Source: CAWCLK01 sp963796225 (lineage in GTDB: Bacteria; Actinomycetota; Nitriliruptoria; Nitriliruptorales; Nitriliruptoraceae). Taken from it: 32,536 nucleotides of DNA. The notes beneath the pieces are model-generated. The model was given only the letters and a program-made list of their open reading frames with translations. It did no database searches and was not told where the DNA came from. Each line of letters starts with the position of its first letter. Within the stretch, counting starts at the first letter, position 1. A program made the position numbers and the translations under genes. The stretch covers positions 1-32,536 of the forward strand of contig CAWCLK010000002.1 in assembly GCA_963796225.1 (NCBI GenBank), given 5' to 3'. This document shows positions 10,501 to 18,452 of the stretch, one piece after another.

Positions 10501-12398
10501 GGGGCATCCCCTTCGGGCCAGAACCAGCCGATGACGCTGAGGGTGAGCAGGGCCAGCGCCCCGACGCCGAACAGCGCGGAGCGCAGGAGCATGGCGGTGG
10601 AGACCGCCAGCAGCGAGACGGCGACGGCCAGCGGCCAGTACGACGGCCCCGGCATCTCCTTGACCTGCTCGAACCCACCGTCGGGGCCGGCGGTGAGGAA
10701 CACCTCGTGCTCGAGCTCGGCCGGCGCCAGCGCCAGCTCCGGGTCGGTGACGACGTCGCCGCGCGATGCCGAGTCCCCCTCGGGCCCGGGCTCGACCCAC
10801 AGCGGGTTGCGATCGGTGACGATGGGCGTCTGCGCGAAGTTGTAGTCGGGCGGGGGAGAGGTGGTGGCCCACTCGAGGGTCCCCGCACCCCACGGGTTGG
10901 GACCAGCAGGAGCGCCGTACCGACGGCTCCAGAAGAAGTTCACGAAGGCGCCGACCAGCCCGAGGCCGAACAGCAGCGCCCCGACGGACTCGAGGGCGTT
11001 GAGCCAACCCCAGCCGAGACCCGCCTCGTAGGTGAAGGTCCGCCGCGGCATGCCCCACAGCCCGAGCAGGTGCATCGGTCCGAAGGCGAGGTTGGCGCCG
11101 ACGAACGAGACCCAGAAGGTCAGCTTGGCGAACCCCTCGTGCAGCATCCGGCCGGTGATCTTCGGCATCCAGTAGTGGAAGCCGGCCATCAGCCCGAACA
11201 CGACGGCCGAGGCCAGGATGTAGTGGAAGTGCCCCACGACGAAGTAGCTGTCGTGAGCGAGCTGGTCGAACTGCACGAGGCCGACCATCACGCCGCTGAT
11301 CCCGCCGATCAGGAACGTCCACATCTCGCCGAAGGCCCACAGCAACGGGCTGTCGAACCGCGGACGCCCGTCCCACAGGGTGGCGATCCACGCGAAGAAC
11401 TGGATGCCGCTGGGGATCACCACCAGCAGGGACACCGCGGAGAAGAACGAGGTCGTCAGGTTCGGCAGGCCGGCCACGAACATGTGGTGGACCCACAGGC
11501 CGAAGCTGATCAGGGCCGTGGACAGGATGCCGGCGACCACCCACGGGTAGCCGACGATCCTCCGCCGCGAGAACGTGGCGACGATCATCGTCACGATGCC
11601 CGTGGACGGCAGCAGCATGACGTAGACCACCGGATGGCCCCAGAACCAGAACAGGTGCTGCCACAGCAGTGGGTCGCCGCCGGCGTCGGGGGAGAAGAAC
11701 TTCATCCCCCAGGCGCGGGAGAACTCGAGGAAGATCGGCGCGACGGTGAACGAGGGCCAGGCGAACAGCACCATGAAGCCGACCGCCACCATGGCCCACA
11801 CGAACACCGGGATCCGGCTGACGCTCATCCCGGGGGCGCGCAGCTTGAAGGTCGTCACGAGGAAGTTGATCGCCCCGGCCGTGGTGGACAGGCCGAGGAA
11901 CGTCACGCCGATGGCGTAGAACGACATGCCGAGGCCCGGGCTGAAGGTGTCGAGCGTCAGCGGCGTGTACGCGAACCATCCACCGTCGGGCACCTGACCC
12001 ACGAGGAAGCTCGAGTACATGAAGAGCCCGGCGAGCAGGAAGACCCAGTAGCTGAACATGTTCAGCCGTGGGAACGCCATGTCGCGCGCCCCGACGATCA
12101 GCGGGAGGAAGTAGTTGGCGAAGGCCGACTCGGCAGGCACGGCGAACAGCAGGATCATCGTCGTGCCGTGCATGGTGAACATCTGGTTGTAGACCTCGGC
12201 CGACAGCACGTTGGCCTCGGGCTGCGCCAGCTGGGCCCGGATCAGCAGCGCCTCGATCCCGCCGATGAGCAGGAACGCGAACGCGGTCACGAAGTAGCGC
12301 CGGCCCACGCGCTTGTGGTCGACGGAGCTGAGGAACCCCAGCACGCCCGGCTGGTCGCTCCAGGTGGCTTCGAGGCGTTGGACGACGGTCGTGGACAC
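10497..12398 (-). CDS. ctaD: Cytochrome c oxidase subunit I with C-terminal extension
   Basis: The heme-copper oxidase catalytic subunit, 633 residues from GTG 12398 (GGAG five bases upstream). A GTG at 12404 that overlaps the ctaC stop is an alternative start. All metal ligands are visible: His77 in FTMHGTT, His255 and the cross-linking Tyr259 in GHPVVYV, the pair in WVHHMF, and VGHFHY. The D-channel entry aspartate is Asp106 in ARDMAFPRLN. However, the glutamate of the usual GHPEVY motif is Val257, and the K-channel lysine of TGIK is Gln333 (SGIQFFAW). The 78-residue spacing from His255 to Gln333 equals that of the Rhodobacter enzyme. After the usual 12 helices a linker leads to two extra helices near residues 575-630, resembling a fused small subunit. 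Confidence 0.95.
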   Translation of the reverse strand: MSTTVVQRLEATWSDQPGVLGFLSSVDHKRVGRRYFVTAFAFLLIGGIEALLIRAQLAQPEANVLSAEVYNQMFTMHGTTMILLFAVPAESAFANYFLPLIVGARDMAFPRLNMFSYWVFLLAGLFMYSSFLVGQVPDGGWFAYTPLTLDTFSPGLGMSFYAIGVTFLGLSTTAGAINFLVTTFKLRAPGMSVSRIPVFVWAMVAVGFMVLFAWPSFTVAPIFLEFSRAWGMKFFSPDAGGDPLLWQHLFWFWGHPVVYVMLLPSTGIVTMIVATFSRRRIVGYPWVVAGILSTALISFGLWVHHMFVAGLPNLTTSFFSAVSLLVVIPSGIQFFAWIATLWDGRPRFDSPLLWAFGEMWTFLIGGISGVMVGLVQFDQLAHDSYFVVGHFHYILASAVVFGLMAGFHYWMPKITGRMLHEGFAKLTFWVSFVGANLAFGPMHLLGLWGMPRRTFTYEAGLGWGWLNALESVGALLFGLGLVGAFVNFFWSRRYGAPAGPNPWGAGTLEWATTSPPPDYNFAQTPIVTDRNPLWVEPGPEGDSASRGDVVTDPELALAPAELEHEVFLTAGPDGGFEQVKEMPGPSYWPLAVAVSLLAVSTAMLLRSALFGVGALALLTLSVIGWFWPEGDAP

Positions 12399-12400
12399 GG

Positions 12401-13431
12401 TCACTCCAGGCTCAGCAGGTAGGCGACGAGGGCATCGAGGTCCTCGCCGTCCAGGCTCTGGGGGGGCATCTGCGCACCGGGCTTGATGGTCTGGGCGTTG
12501 GCGACCCAGGCGCGCAGGTCCGCCTCGGTCAGCGGGCGGATCCCGGCGCCGATGTGCTCGCGCGACGCCAGGTGCGTGAGGTCGGGACCGAAGCCGCCCT
12601 TCTCGGCGACGCCGCGGATGGTGTGGCAGCCCACGCAGCTCTGGCCCTCGAAGACGTCCTGGCCCCGGGACGCCAGCTCGGAGGTGGGCTCCTCGGCCTC
12701 GGCGGCCTGCTGCTCGGCCCACGACCGGAACTGGTCGGGCTCCATCGCCACGACCTCGAACTTCATCCACGCGTGCTGCAGCCCGCAGTACTCGGCGCAG
12801 TAGCCCGGGTAGGTGCCGGGCTCGTCGGCCTCGAGCACGAACTCGGCGGGGCGTCCGGGGACGAGGTCGACCTTCCCGGCGAGCTGGGGGACCCAGAAGC
12901 TGTGGATGACGTCGTCCGACCGCAGCTTCACCGTGACCTCGGTGCCGGTGGGCACGTGCACCTCGTTGGCGCTGGCGAAGTCCTCGACCCCGTCGATCCC
13001 CGAGTAGTCCAGCTGCCACCAGTAGCGATGGCCGGTGACCTCGACGACCAGCTCGCCGGGGCCCTGGGACTGCGCGGCCGTGGTCGCGATCTGCACGCCG
13101 AAGAACGCGGCCATGATCACGGCGGGCATCACGATGCCGCCGCCGATGACGAACCGGCGTCCGAGGCGGCTGTCGTCGCCGTGCTCGACGCGTGCCTCAC
13201 CCGTGTCGACGTCGTCCCGTCCCCCCGGAACGCCCCCCACAGCCACAGGACGACGACGAGCACCGTGACGGCGGTGCCGGCGATCATGAGCGCCCAGAAC
13301 AGCCAGTCGATGCGGGCGGCTTCGGGGCCGCGCGGGTCGAAGCCGCCCTGGCTGCAGCCACCGAGGAACAGCAGCGACGCCGCCAGCACGGTGGCGGTGC
13401 GGAGCCGGTGTCGGGTCCTGATGGGGATCAT
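12401..13431 (-). CDS. ctaC: Cytochrome c oxidase subunit II with fused cytochrome c (caa3 type), split by a -1 frameshift
   Basis: Subunit II is encoded in two frames. From ATG 13431 the first 70 codons give a lipoprotein signal (GGC at residues 24-26), then helix 1 (DWLFWALMIAGT...). From about 13222 the other frame supplies helix 2 (GGGIVMPAVIMAAFF) and the rest. The break lies at a run of six G (13226-13221, minus strand); a seventh G would join the frames as a 343-residue protein. The CuA ligands are present: VIHSFWVP, YCAEYCGLQHAWM. A C-terminal cytochrome c domain has CVGCH and a methionine in GAQMPP. ATG 13431 overlaps the upstream stop as ATGA. It is either a homopolymer sequence error, a mutation, or less likely programmed slippage; the operon context argues that subunit II is needed. 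Confidence 0.88.
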
Positions 13432-14876
13432 CCTTCGGTGCAGGGCCGCGTGACGTAGCGGCGTTCGGCGGTGCGTCCCACGTAGGCGTCGCCGACCAGC
13501 CGCAGGCCCATCACGGCGTCACGGTCCGGTCGCGACACGAACGTGCGACGCGTCATCTCGGTGTTGGGCACGCCGTCGAACGTGGTCCACGGCAGCGCGC
13601 CGTCGTACTTCACGGTGTTGTCGCGCAGGGCGTCGACCACGCCGGCGCGCGTGATGTCACCCTCGGCGATGGCGTCCTTGATGGCCTCGTGGAGCGGGTA
13701 CTGGCTGACCCAGCCGGCGACCCAGGCGTCGTTGGCCGGCACGGCCGGGTCGTCCGCGGCGATGTCGCGGTCCTCGCCCAGGCCCAGCGACCGGCGCATG
13801 TCGATGTAGGCCTTCCCGCCCTGCGTGAGCGGTCCCACGTTGCCGACCCGCCAGAAGCGTGACTGCAGCACGTCCGCGGCGGCGTCGTCCTCGAGCAGCG
13901 AGGGCGCATAGCTGGGAGCCATCCCGACGAGCATCCCGTCCCACCCGCGCTCGGCGGTGGCGGTGGCGATCTCGGCGGTCTCGGCCGGGGCGGTGGCCAG
14001 GACCACCACGTCGGGTCGGACCTCGGCGATGCGCTCGACGGCGGGGGTGACGTCGCCGCCCGGCTCCACCACCACGACGTGCTGGGAGGGTTCGAACTCG
14101 GCGCGGGTGCTGTCGCCGCTGCCGTCGGGGTCGACCCAGTACTCCACGCCGGCCTGGACGTCGTCGCCGTAGCGGTCCGGCCCGCGGACGAGCACGACGT
14201 GGTCGACCTGGGGCACGTCACCGAGCTGGGCCAACGCCCAGTCCATGCCGTCGATGGCCTGGAAGCAGTAGCTGGCCCCCGACTCGGCGACGATGTTCTC
14301 GAAGCCCCAGCCGGACCACCAGCCGATGGGCACGGACAGCACCTCGGCCTTCTTGTACTCGGGCAGGGCCTCGACGGTCATCGTGGTGCCCATCGACAAC
14401 GCCAGGGCGAGGATGTCCGGCTCGATCTCGTCGAAGGCCTTGAGGTGCGTGGCGACCTCGTGCGCGTTGTCGCGGACGTGCTCCTCGAGCGCCACGTCGT
14501 AGTGGGGCTCGATCCCGTCGTTGCGCTTGAAGGTGACCCCGCCCTCCTCGTTGACGTGGTCCCAGAAGGCGATGGCCCCGTCGCGCGCGGCCTCGCCGAA
14601 CGCAGCGAACGGACCGGACAGGTCGACCAGCGCGCCGAGGTGGATGCACCCGTTGTCGGGGTTGACCGCGTCCGGGCAGGCCTCGTCGGTCACGCCGTGG
14701 TCGGTGAGCACGTCGAAACGGGGCGTCGGTGCCGGGGCGTCCGGCAGGGCCATCGGCGGTTCGTAGCCGGGCATGGTGCCGGGCTCGACGCTGCACGCAC
14801 CGGCGAGCAGGCCGAGTGCGAGCAACGCCGCGGCGGGGCGCAGCGGACGGCGGGCGGTGTCACGCAAGGCCCTCAC
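13428..14876 (-). CDS. LivJ-like ABC substrate-binding lipoprotein within the respiratory operon
   Basis: A 482-residue protein from GTG 14876, overlapping the qcrB stop by 17 bases; its own stop overlaps ctaC as ATGA. Residues 1-28 form a lipoprotein signal with lipobox LAGAC. The body resembles periplasmic binding proteins of the branched-chain amino acid family (Peripla_BP_6): IHLGALVDLSGPFAAFGEAARDG, DDVQAGVEYW, VVVLATAPAETAEIA and NDAWVAGW are typical of the two-lobed fold. No permease or ATPase genes are near. Its place between the bc1 and oxidase genes, with overlapping stops and starts, implies equal expression and possibly a physical role in the supercomplex or ligand sensing. That role is inference. 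Family membership I consider likely; the ligand is unknown. Confidence 0.88.
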   Translation of the reverse strand: MRALRDTARRPLRPAAALLALGLLAGACSVEPGTMPGYEPPMALPDAPAPTPRFDVLTDHGVTDEACPDAVNPDNGCIHLGALVDLSGPFAAFGEAARDGAIAFWDHVNEEGGVTFKRNDGIEPHYDVALEEHVRDNAHEVATHLKAFDEIEPDILALALSMGTTMTVEALPEYKKAEVLSVPIGWWSGWGFENIVAESGASYCFQAIDGMDWALAQLGDVPQVDHVVLVRGPDRYGDDVQAGVEYWVDPDGSGDSTRAEFEPSQHVVVVEPGGDVTPAVERIAEVRPDVVVLATAPAETAEIATATAERGWDGMLVGMAPSYAPSLLEDDAAADVLQSRFWRVGNVGPLTQGGKAYIDMRRSLGLGEDRDIAADDPAVPANDAWVAGWVSQYPLHEAIKDAIAEGDITRAGVVDALRDNTVKYDGALPWTTFDGVPNTEMTRRTFVSRPDRDAVMGLRLVGDAYVGRTAERRYVTRPCTEG

Positions 14877-16227
14877 CCGCCTTCGTCTCGCCCGTGGCGG
14901 TGCGTTGGAGGTGGGTGTTCTCGGCGCCGTAGCGGTCGGAGCGCAGCAGGTGCTCGCACACCCGGAAGGTGACGGTCCACACCACGACGGGCACCACGAA
15001 CAGCGCGACCCGCAACGTGTTGATGATGATCCCCACGTCGATCGACGTGACCTCGGCGACGATGTCGTTGGCGCCGCCGATCAGCATCACGACGTAGAAG
15101 GAGAAGACGGCGGCGCCCAGCGAGGTCCGGTAGGGGTGCTCGCGCGGGCGGTCGAGCAGGTGGTGCTCGTACTGCCATGCGCCGGTCAGGCGCTGCTCGA
15201 CGAAGGGGTAGACGTAGAGCATGAGGAAGGTGAGCCCCGGGAACAGTGCACCGGAGAAGAACACGTTCGGGATCTCGTAGCCGAAGGCCTGGACCGACAG
15301 CGACGGCATCAGGCGCAGGGCACCCTCGACCCAGCCCATGTACCAGTCCGGTTGTGCGAAGGCCGTGACGGTGGCGGGGTGGTAGGGCCCGTACAGCCAG
15401 ATCGGGTTGATCTGCACCAGCCCGCCGAGGAACGACAGGACGGCGGTCACCAGGAACAGCAGTCCCACCGACTTCGCCGCGTAGGTCGGCCACAGCCGCT
15501 CGCCGACGACGTTCTTGTTGGTGCGGCCCGGCCCCGGGAACTGGGTGTGCTTCTGGCGGACCACGAAGAACAGGTGGACGCTGATCAGGCCCAGGATGAT
15601 GAACGGCAGCACGAACACGTGCCCGATGAACAGCCGTGAGACGATGTCGGGGCTGGGGAACTCGCCGCCCCAGACGAGGAACGCCAGCCAGGTCCCGACC
15701 ACGGGGATCGACTGCGTGATGCTGAAGCCGATGCGCAGCCCCACGCCGGACAGCAGGTCGTCGGGCAGGCTGTACCCGGCGAAGCCCTCGACGATCCCGA
15801 GCACCAGCAGGGTCACGCCGATGAGCCAGTTGAGCTCGCGGGGCCGGCGGAAGGCGCCGGTGAAGAAGATCCGCATGAGGTGCACGACGATCGAGCCCAC
15901 GAACACGAGCGCGGCCCAGTGGTGGATCTGGCGGATCAGCATCCCGCCGGGCACCTCGAACACGATCCCGAGGATGGACGCGTAGGCCGCCGAGACCTCA
16001 CGTCCGTGCATGGGGGTGTAGGGGCCGCTGTAGACGACCTCGCGGAAGCTGGCGTCGAAGAAGAACGCGAGGAAGGTCCCCGTGACGAGCAGCACCACGA
16101 AGGAGTAGAGCGCGATCTCGCCGAGCAGGAACGACCAGTGCTCGGGGAAGACCTTGCGCATGCCGGTACGGGCGAACTCGCCGGCACGCATGCGGTCGTC
16201 GAGGAAGCGGGCGAGGCGGTCGATCAC
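14860..16227 (-). CDS. qcrB: Cytochrome b subunit of the bcc complex (QcrB)
   Basis: A 455-residue cytochrome b with the N-terminal b6-like and C-terminal subunit-IV-like parts fused, as in Actinobacteria. Heme b ligands are in IRQIHHWAALVF...HLMRIF and in FIGHVFVLPF...SVHLFF. The quinol-site motif is PDWY (FAQPDWYMGW), the bacterial variant of PEWY. I choose GTG 16227, which overlaps the Rieske stop as GTGA; the frame is open further upstream but only across the Rieske gene. The protein oxidises menaquinol and passes electrons to the Rieske cluster and hemes b. Confidence 0.95.
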   Translation of the reverse strand: MIDRLARFLDDRMRAGEFARTGMRKVFPEHWSFLLGEIALYSFVVLLVTGTFLAFFFDASFREVVYSGPYTPMHGREVSAAYASILGIVFEVPGGMLIRQIHHWAALVFVGSIVVHLMRIFFTGAFRRPRELNWLIGVTLLVLGIVEGFAGYSLPDDLLSGVGLRIGFSITQSIPVVGTWLAFLVWGGEFPSPDIVSRLFIGHVFVLPFIILGLISVHLFFVVRQKHTQFPGPGRTNKNVVGERLWPTYAAKSVGLLFLVTAVLSFLGGLVQINPIWLYGPYHPATVTAFAQPDWYMGWVEGALRLMPSLSVQAFGYEIPNVFFSGALFPGLTFLMLYVYPFVEQRLTGAWQYEHHLLDRPREHPYRTSLGAAVFSFYVVMLIGGANDIVAEVTSIDVGIIINTLRVALFVVPVVVWTVTFRVCEHLLRSDRYGAENTHLQRTATGETKAGEGLA

Positions 16228-17087
16228 GGGCGCGTCCACCAGCCTGGGCCGACGGCCTCGGGGTAGTCGCCCAAGGCGATGAGGTAGCCGCGGTCGTCGA
16301 TGCCCAGCGGCAGCTGTGGCAACGGACGCGCCGCCGGGCCGAGGATGGGCTGGCCGCCCTCCTCGATCTGGAACGACGACTGGTGGCACGGGCAGAGCAG
16401 GGTCTGGAACTCGACCTGGTACTCGCCGACCGAGCAGCCGGCGTGGGTGCAGACGCGCGAGTAGGCGATGTAGCCGTCGACCACCCAGTCCTGGCGCGTT
16501 GGCGGCCGCAGCTTGACGCGGTCCGTGTCGAGGCGCACCAGCATGGTCTGCGCGGTGCCCGAGCCGGGATAGCCCTCGGGGTAGACCACGAGGTAGCCGC
16601 CGACGGCGAGGTCGTCGCGGTGCACGGGGGTGCCGCTCTCGGTGATGAGGCGCGGCCGGGGCACGAGCGAGAACTCGGTGTGCCGCAGCGCGTCGCCGGG
16701 CCGGGGGCCGAGGGAGCGCAGGGGGAACAGCGCGGCCAGGCCCGTGGCACCGAGCGCGGTCGCCAGCGCCCCGCCGAGCAGGCGGCGGCGCTTGACGCCC
16801 TCGAGGCGACCCTCGAACTCCTCGGCCGCCGCATGGCGCTGTTCGGGCGGGTCGGTCATCAGCTCGCGTTCCTCGACCTCACCGCCCGGCGGCATCAACC
16901 GGTGGCCCCAGGCCACCAGCCCGTACCCGATGCCTCCCAGGGCCACGGCGAGCCCGATGCCCAGCAGCTGGGTGTTGGCCCCGAGCACGAAGACCACCAT
17001 GAACATGACGGCCCCGGCCGCCCCGACCAGGAAGGCCAGCGCGACGACCCGGGTCGCCCGGGCGGCGTCCTGCACCTCGTTGCTCAC
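16224..17087 (-). CDS. qcrA: Rieske iron-sulfur subunit (QcrA)
   Basis: A 287-residue Rieske protein. The start is GTG 17087 with GGAGG eight bases upstream; the GTG at 17096 sits directly on that site and is less likely. Two hydrophobic helices near residues 15-60 and a third near 100-120 (GGALATALGATGLAALFPL) give the three-helix anchor known for actinobacterial QcrA. The 2Fe-2S ligands are in CTHAGC and CPCHQSSF near residues 215-245. The linker between helices 2 and 3 is acidic (GGEVEERELMTDPPEQ). It carries electrons from menaquinol at QcrB to the QcrC hemes. Confidence 0.96.
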   Translation of the reverse strand: MSNEVQDAARATRVVALAFLVGAAGAVMFMVVFVLGANTQLLGIGLAVALGGIGYGLVAWGHRLMPPGGEVEERELMTDPPEQRHAAAEEFEGRLEGVKRRRLLGGALATALGATGLAALFPLRSLGPRPGDALRHTEFSLVPRPRLITESGTPVHRDDLAVGGYLVVYPEGYPGSGTAQTMLVRLDTDRVKLRPPTRQDWVVDGYIAYSRVCTHAGCSVGEYQVEFQTLLCPCHQSSFQIEEGGQPILGPAARPLPQLPLGIDDRGYLIALGDYPEAVGPGWWTRP

Positions 17088-17100
17088 GCCCCGCACCTCC

Positions 17101-17946
17101 TCACGACCGCTTGCCGATCCAGCGCACGAACAGCAGCAGCCCGAGGACCCCGATGACGCCGGCGGCCAGTCCCTCGGCGGTCGGCCCGAGGTAGGCCAGG
17201 GCGTGGCCCCCGACGTTCTGGGGGTGCTTCATGTACTGCACGTAGGCGGCGACGTCGGACGCCTCCTCGTCGCCGATGGCCTTCTCCGAGAACTCGGGCA
17301 TCGTCCCGAGCCCGGTGCGCATGGCCTCGACCACGTTCTCGGGGGTCGAGCGTTCCAGCGACGTCGCGACGTGGCCGTTGGCCAGCGTCCCGCCGTGGGT
17401 GCTCCACGAGTGGCAGGAGGCGCAGTTGAGCTGGAACAGCTCGAAGCCGTGGCTGACGTCCGCACCGGCCACGTCGACCACCGGCACGTCCGGCCCGTCG
17501 AGGATCTCGGCGGCGTAGGCGGTCAGGGCGCTGATCTGGCCCGGCAGGTACTCCGGGACGGTCTGCGGCCGGCGGGGCACCTGCACAGCGTCCTCGCCGG
17601 GCTCGGCATCCTCGAGGTAGCCGAGGTCGACGATGGGCATGCGTCCCGAGCTGACCGCCAGGTGGACCGCTGCGGCCCCCTTGCCCTGCAGGTCGGGACC
17701 CCAGTCGGTGCCGTCGCCCTCGGGCCCGTGGCAGCTGGCGCAGTCGCGGCGCCACAGCGTCTCGCCCCGGTCGATCGGGTCCTGCTGTGCGTCGCCGCGT
17801 TGCGGGGCCTGGGCCCCGGCGGAGGTCGACACCAGCGTGGCGTTGACCCCCCACACCAGTGCCCCGAACAGTGCCCATGCAAGGACGACCTGCAAGGTGC
17901 GGCGTCGACTGGAACCGTGACGGGCGGCGTGGCGCCAGCCGGACAC
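17101..17946 (-). CDS. qcrC: Diheme cytochrome c subunit (QcrC)
   Basis: A 281-residue protein with an N-terminal hydrophobic segment (LQVVLAWALFGALVWGV), two CASCH heme c motifs (near residues 66 and 180), and a C-terminal anchor helix (LAAGVIGVLGLLLFVRW). GRMP and GTMP supply likely axial methionines. This is the diheme QcrC of bcc complexes, which hands electrons from Rieske to the oxidase. I choose GTG 17946, preceded by AGGGGGT, over the frame opening at 18054, because the extra residues are arginine/proline-rich and cross the upstream hairpin. It is the first gene of the long minus-strand operon; the promoter probably lies in 17947-18005 but I could not identify it with confidence. Confidence 0.94.
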   Translation of the reverse strand: MSGWRHAARHGSSRRRTLQVVLAWALFGALVWGVNATLVSTSAGAQAPQRGDAQQDPIDRGETLWRRDCASCHGPEGDGTDWGPDLQGKGAAAVHLAVSSGRMPIVDLGYLEDAEPGEDAVQVPRRPQTVPEYLPGQISALTAYAAEILDGPDVPVVDVAGADVSHGFELFQLNCASCHSWSTHGGTLANGHVATSLERSTPENVVEAMRTGLGTMPEFSEKAIGDEEASDVAAYVQYMKHPQNVGGHALAYLGPTAEGLAAGVIGVLGLLLFVRWIGKRS

Positions 17947-18005
17947 GGCACCCCCTGGTGACGACGGTCGACGGACGCGCCCGACCCTAGGGGTGACCCG
18001 GTGGT

Positions 18006-18031
18006 CGACCCCGGCCGAACGGCCGGGGTCG
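18006..18031 (-). terminator. GC hairpin between the DUF3618 gene and qcrC
   Basis: An 11-bp perfect inverted repeat (CGACCCCGGCC at 18006-18016 and its complement at 18021-18031) encloses a GAAC tetraloop. There is no T run, as is common in very GC-rich Actinobacteria. It lies 20 bases beyond the DUF3618 stop and 60 bases before the qcrC start, so it probably ends transcription of the holin/DUF3618 pair and isolates the respiratory operon. Confidence 0.65.
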
Positions 18032-18050
18032 CGGACAGGGTGGCGACGCG

Positions 18051-18452
18051 TCACGAACGGCGGAACGCGCGCGCGATCACCGCCCCGAGGACGGCGGCGG
18101 CCGCGAGCAGGGCGGCACCGCCGGCAGCGTCCCGCGATTCGGGGTCGTTGGGAAGGACCGCCTCGAGGGCCGGTCGGCGGTCACGACCGCGCGCCTCGAG
18201 GACGTCGGCGAGCGCCTCGGCGTGCAGCCGGGCGTGGCGATGCTCCCGGCGGGAGCGCAACCCCCGCCGCGACAGGCCCCACACGACCACCAGACCGGCG
18301 ACCCCGGCGCCGGCCGCGATGGCGACGCGCTGGGCCTGCTCGGGCAGGTCGTGCTCGGGACGTGCGCGGCGGTCCAGCTCGTCGATGTCGCGCTGGAGCC
18401 GCTGCCGCGCGGCCTCGATCTCGCTCAGCGTTGCAGTTGCGTCCTGGCCCAC
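18051..18452 (-). CDS. DUF3618 domain protein
   Basis: A 133-residue protein starting at GTG 18452, which lies within the end of the holin-like gene; GGAG is about eight bases upstream. A charged helix with SEIEAARQRLQRDIDEL near residue 10 is the DUF3618 signature. A hydrophobic helix (VAIAAGAGVAGLVVVWGL) follows, and a second (AALLAAAAVLGAVIARAF) near the C-terminus. DUF3618 proteins often sit beside holin-like membrane proteins and YqjD/ElaB-like genes; their role is unknown, perhaps membrane or ribosome association under stress. The pair overlaps by 28 bases. Confidence 0.8.
   Translation of the reverse strand: MGQDATATLSEIEAARQRLQRDIDELDRRARPEHDLPEQAQRVAIAAGAGVAGLVVVWGLSRRGLRSRREHRHARLHAEALADVLEARGRDRRPALEAVLPNDPESRDAAGGAALLAAAAVLGAVIARAFRRS

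Noticed and set aside
17947..18005. Promoter of the respiratory operon (a TAGGGT-like -10)
   Set aside because: No matching -35 element at suitable spacing; too weak to call in this GC-rich context.
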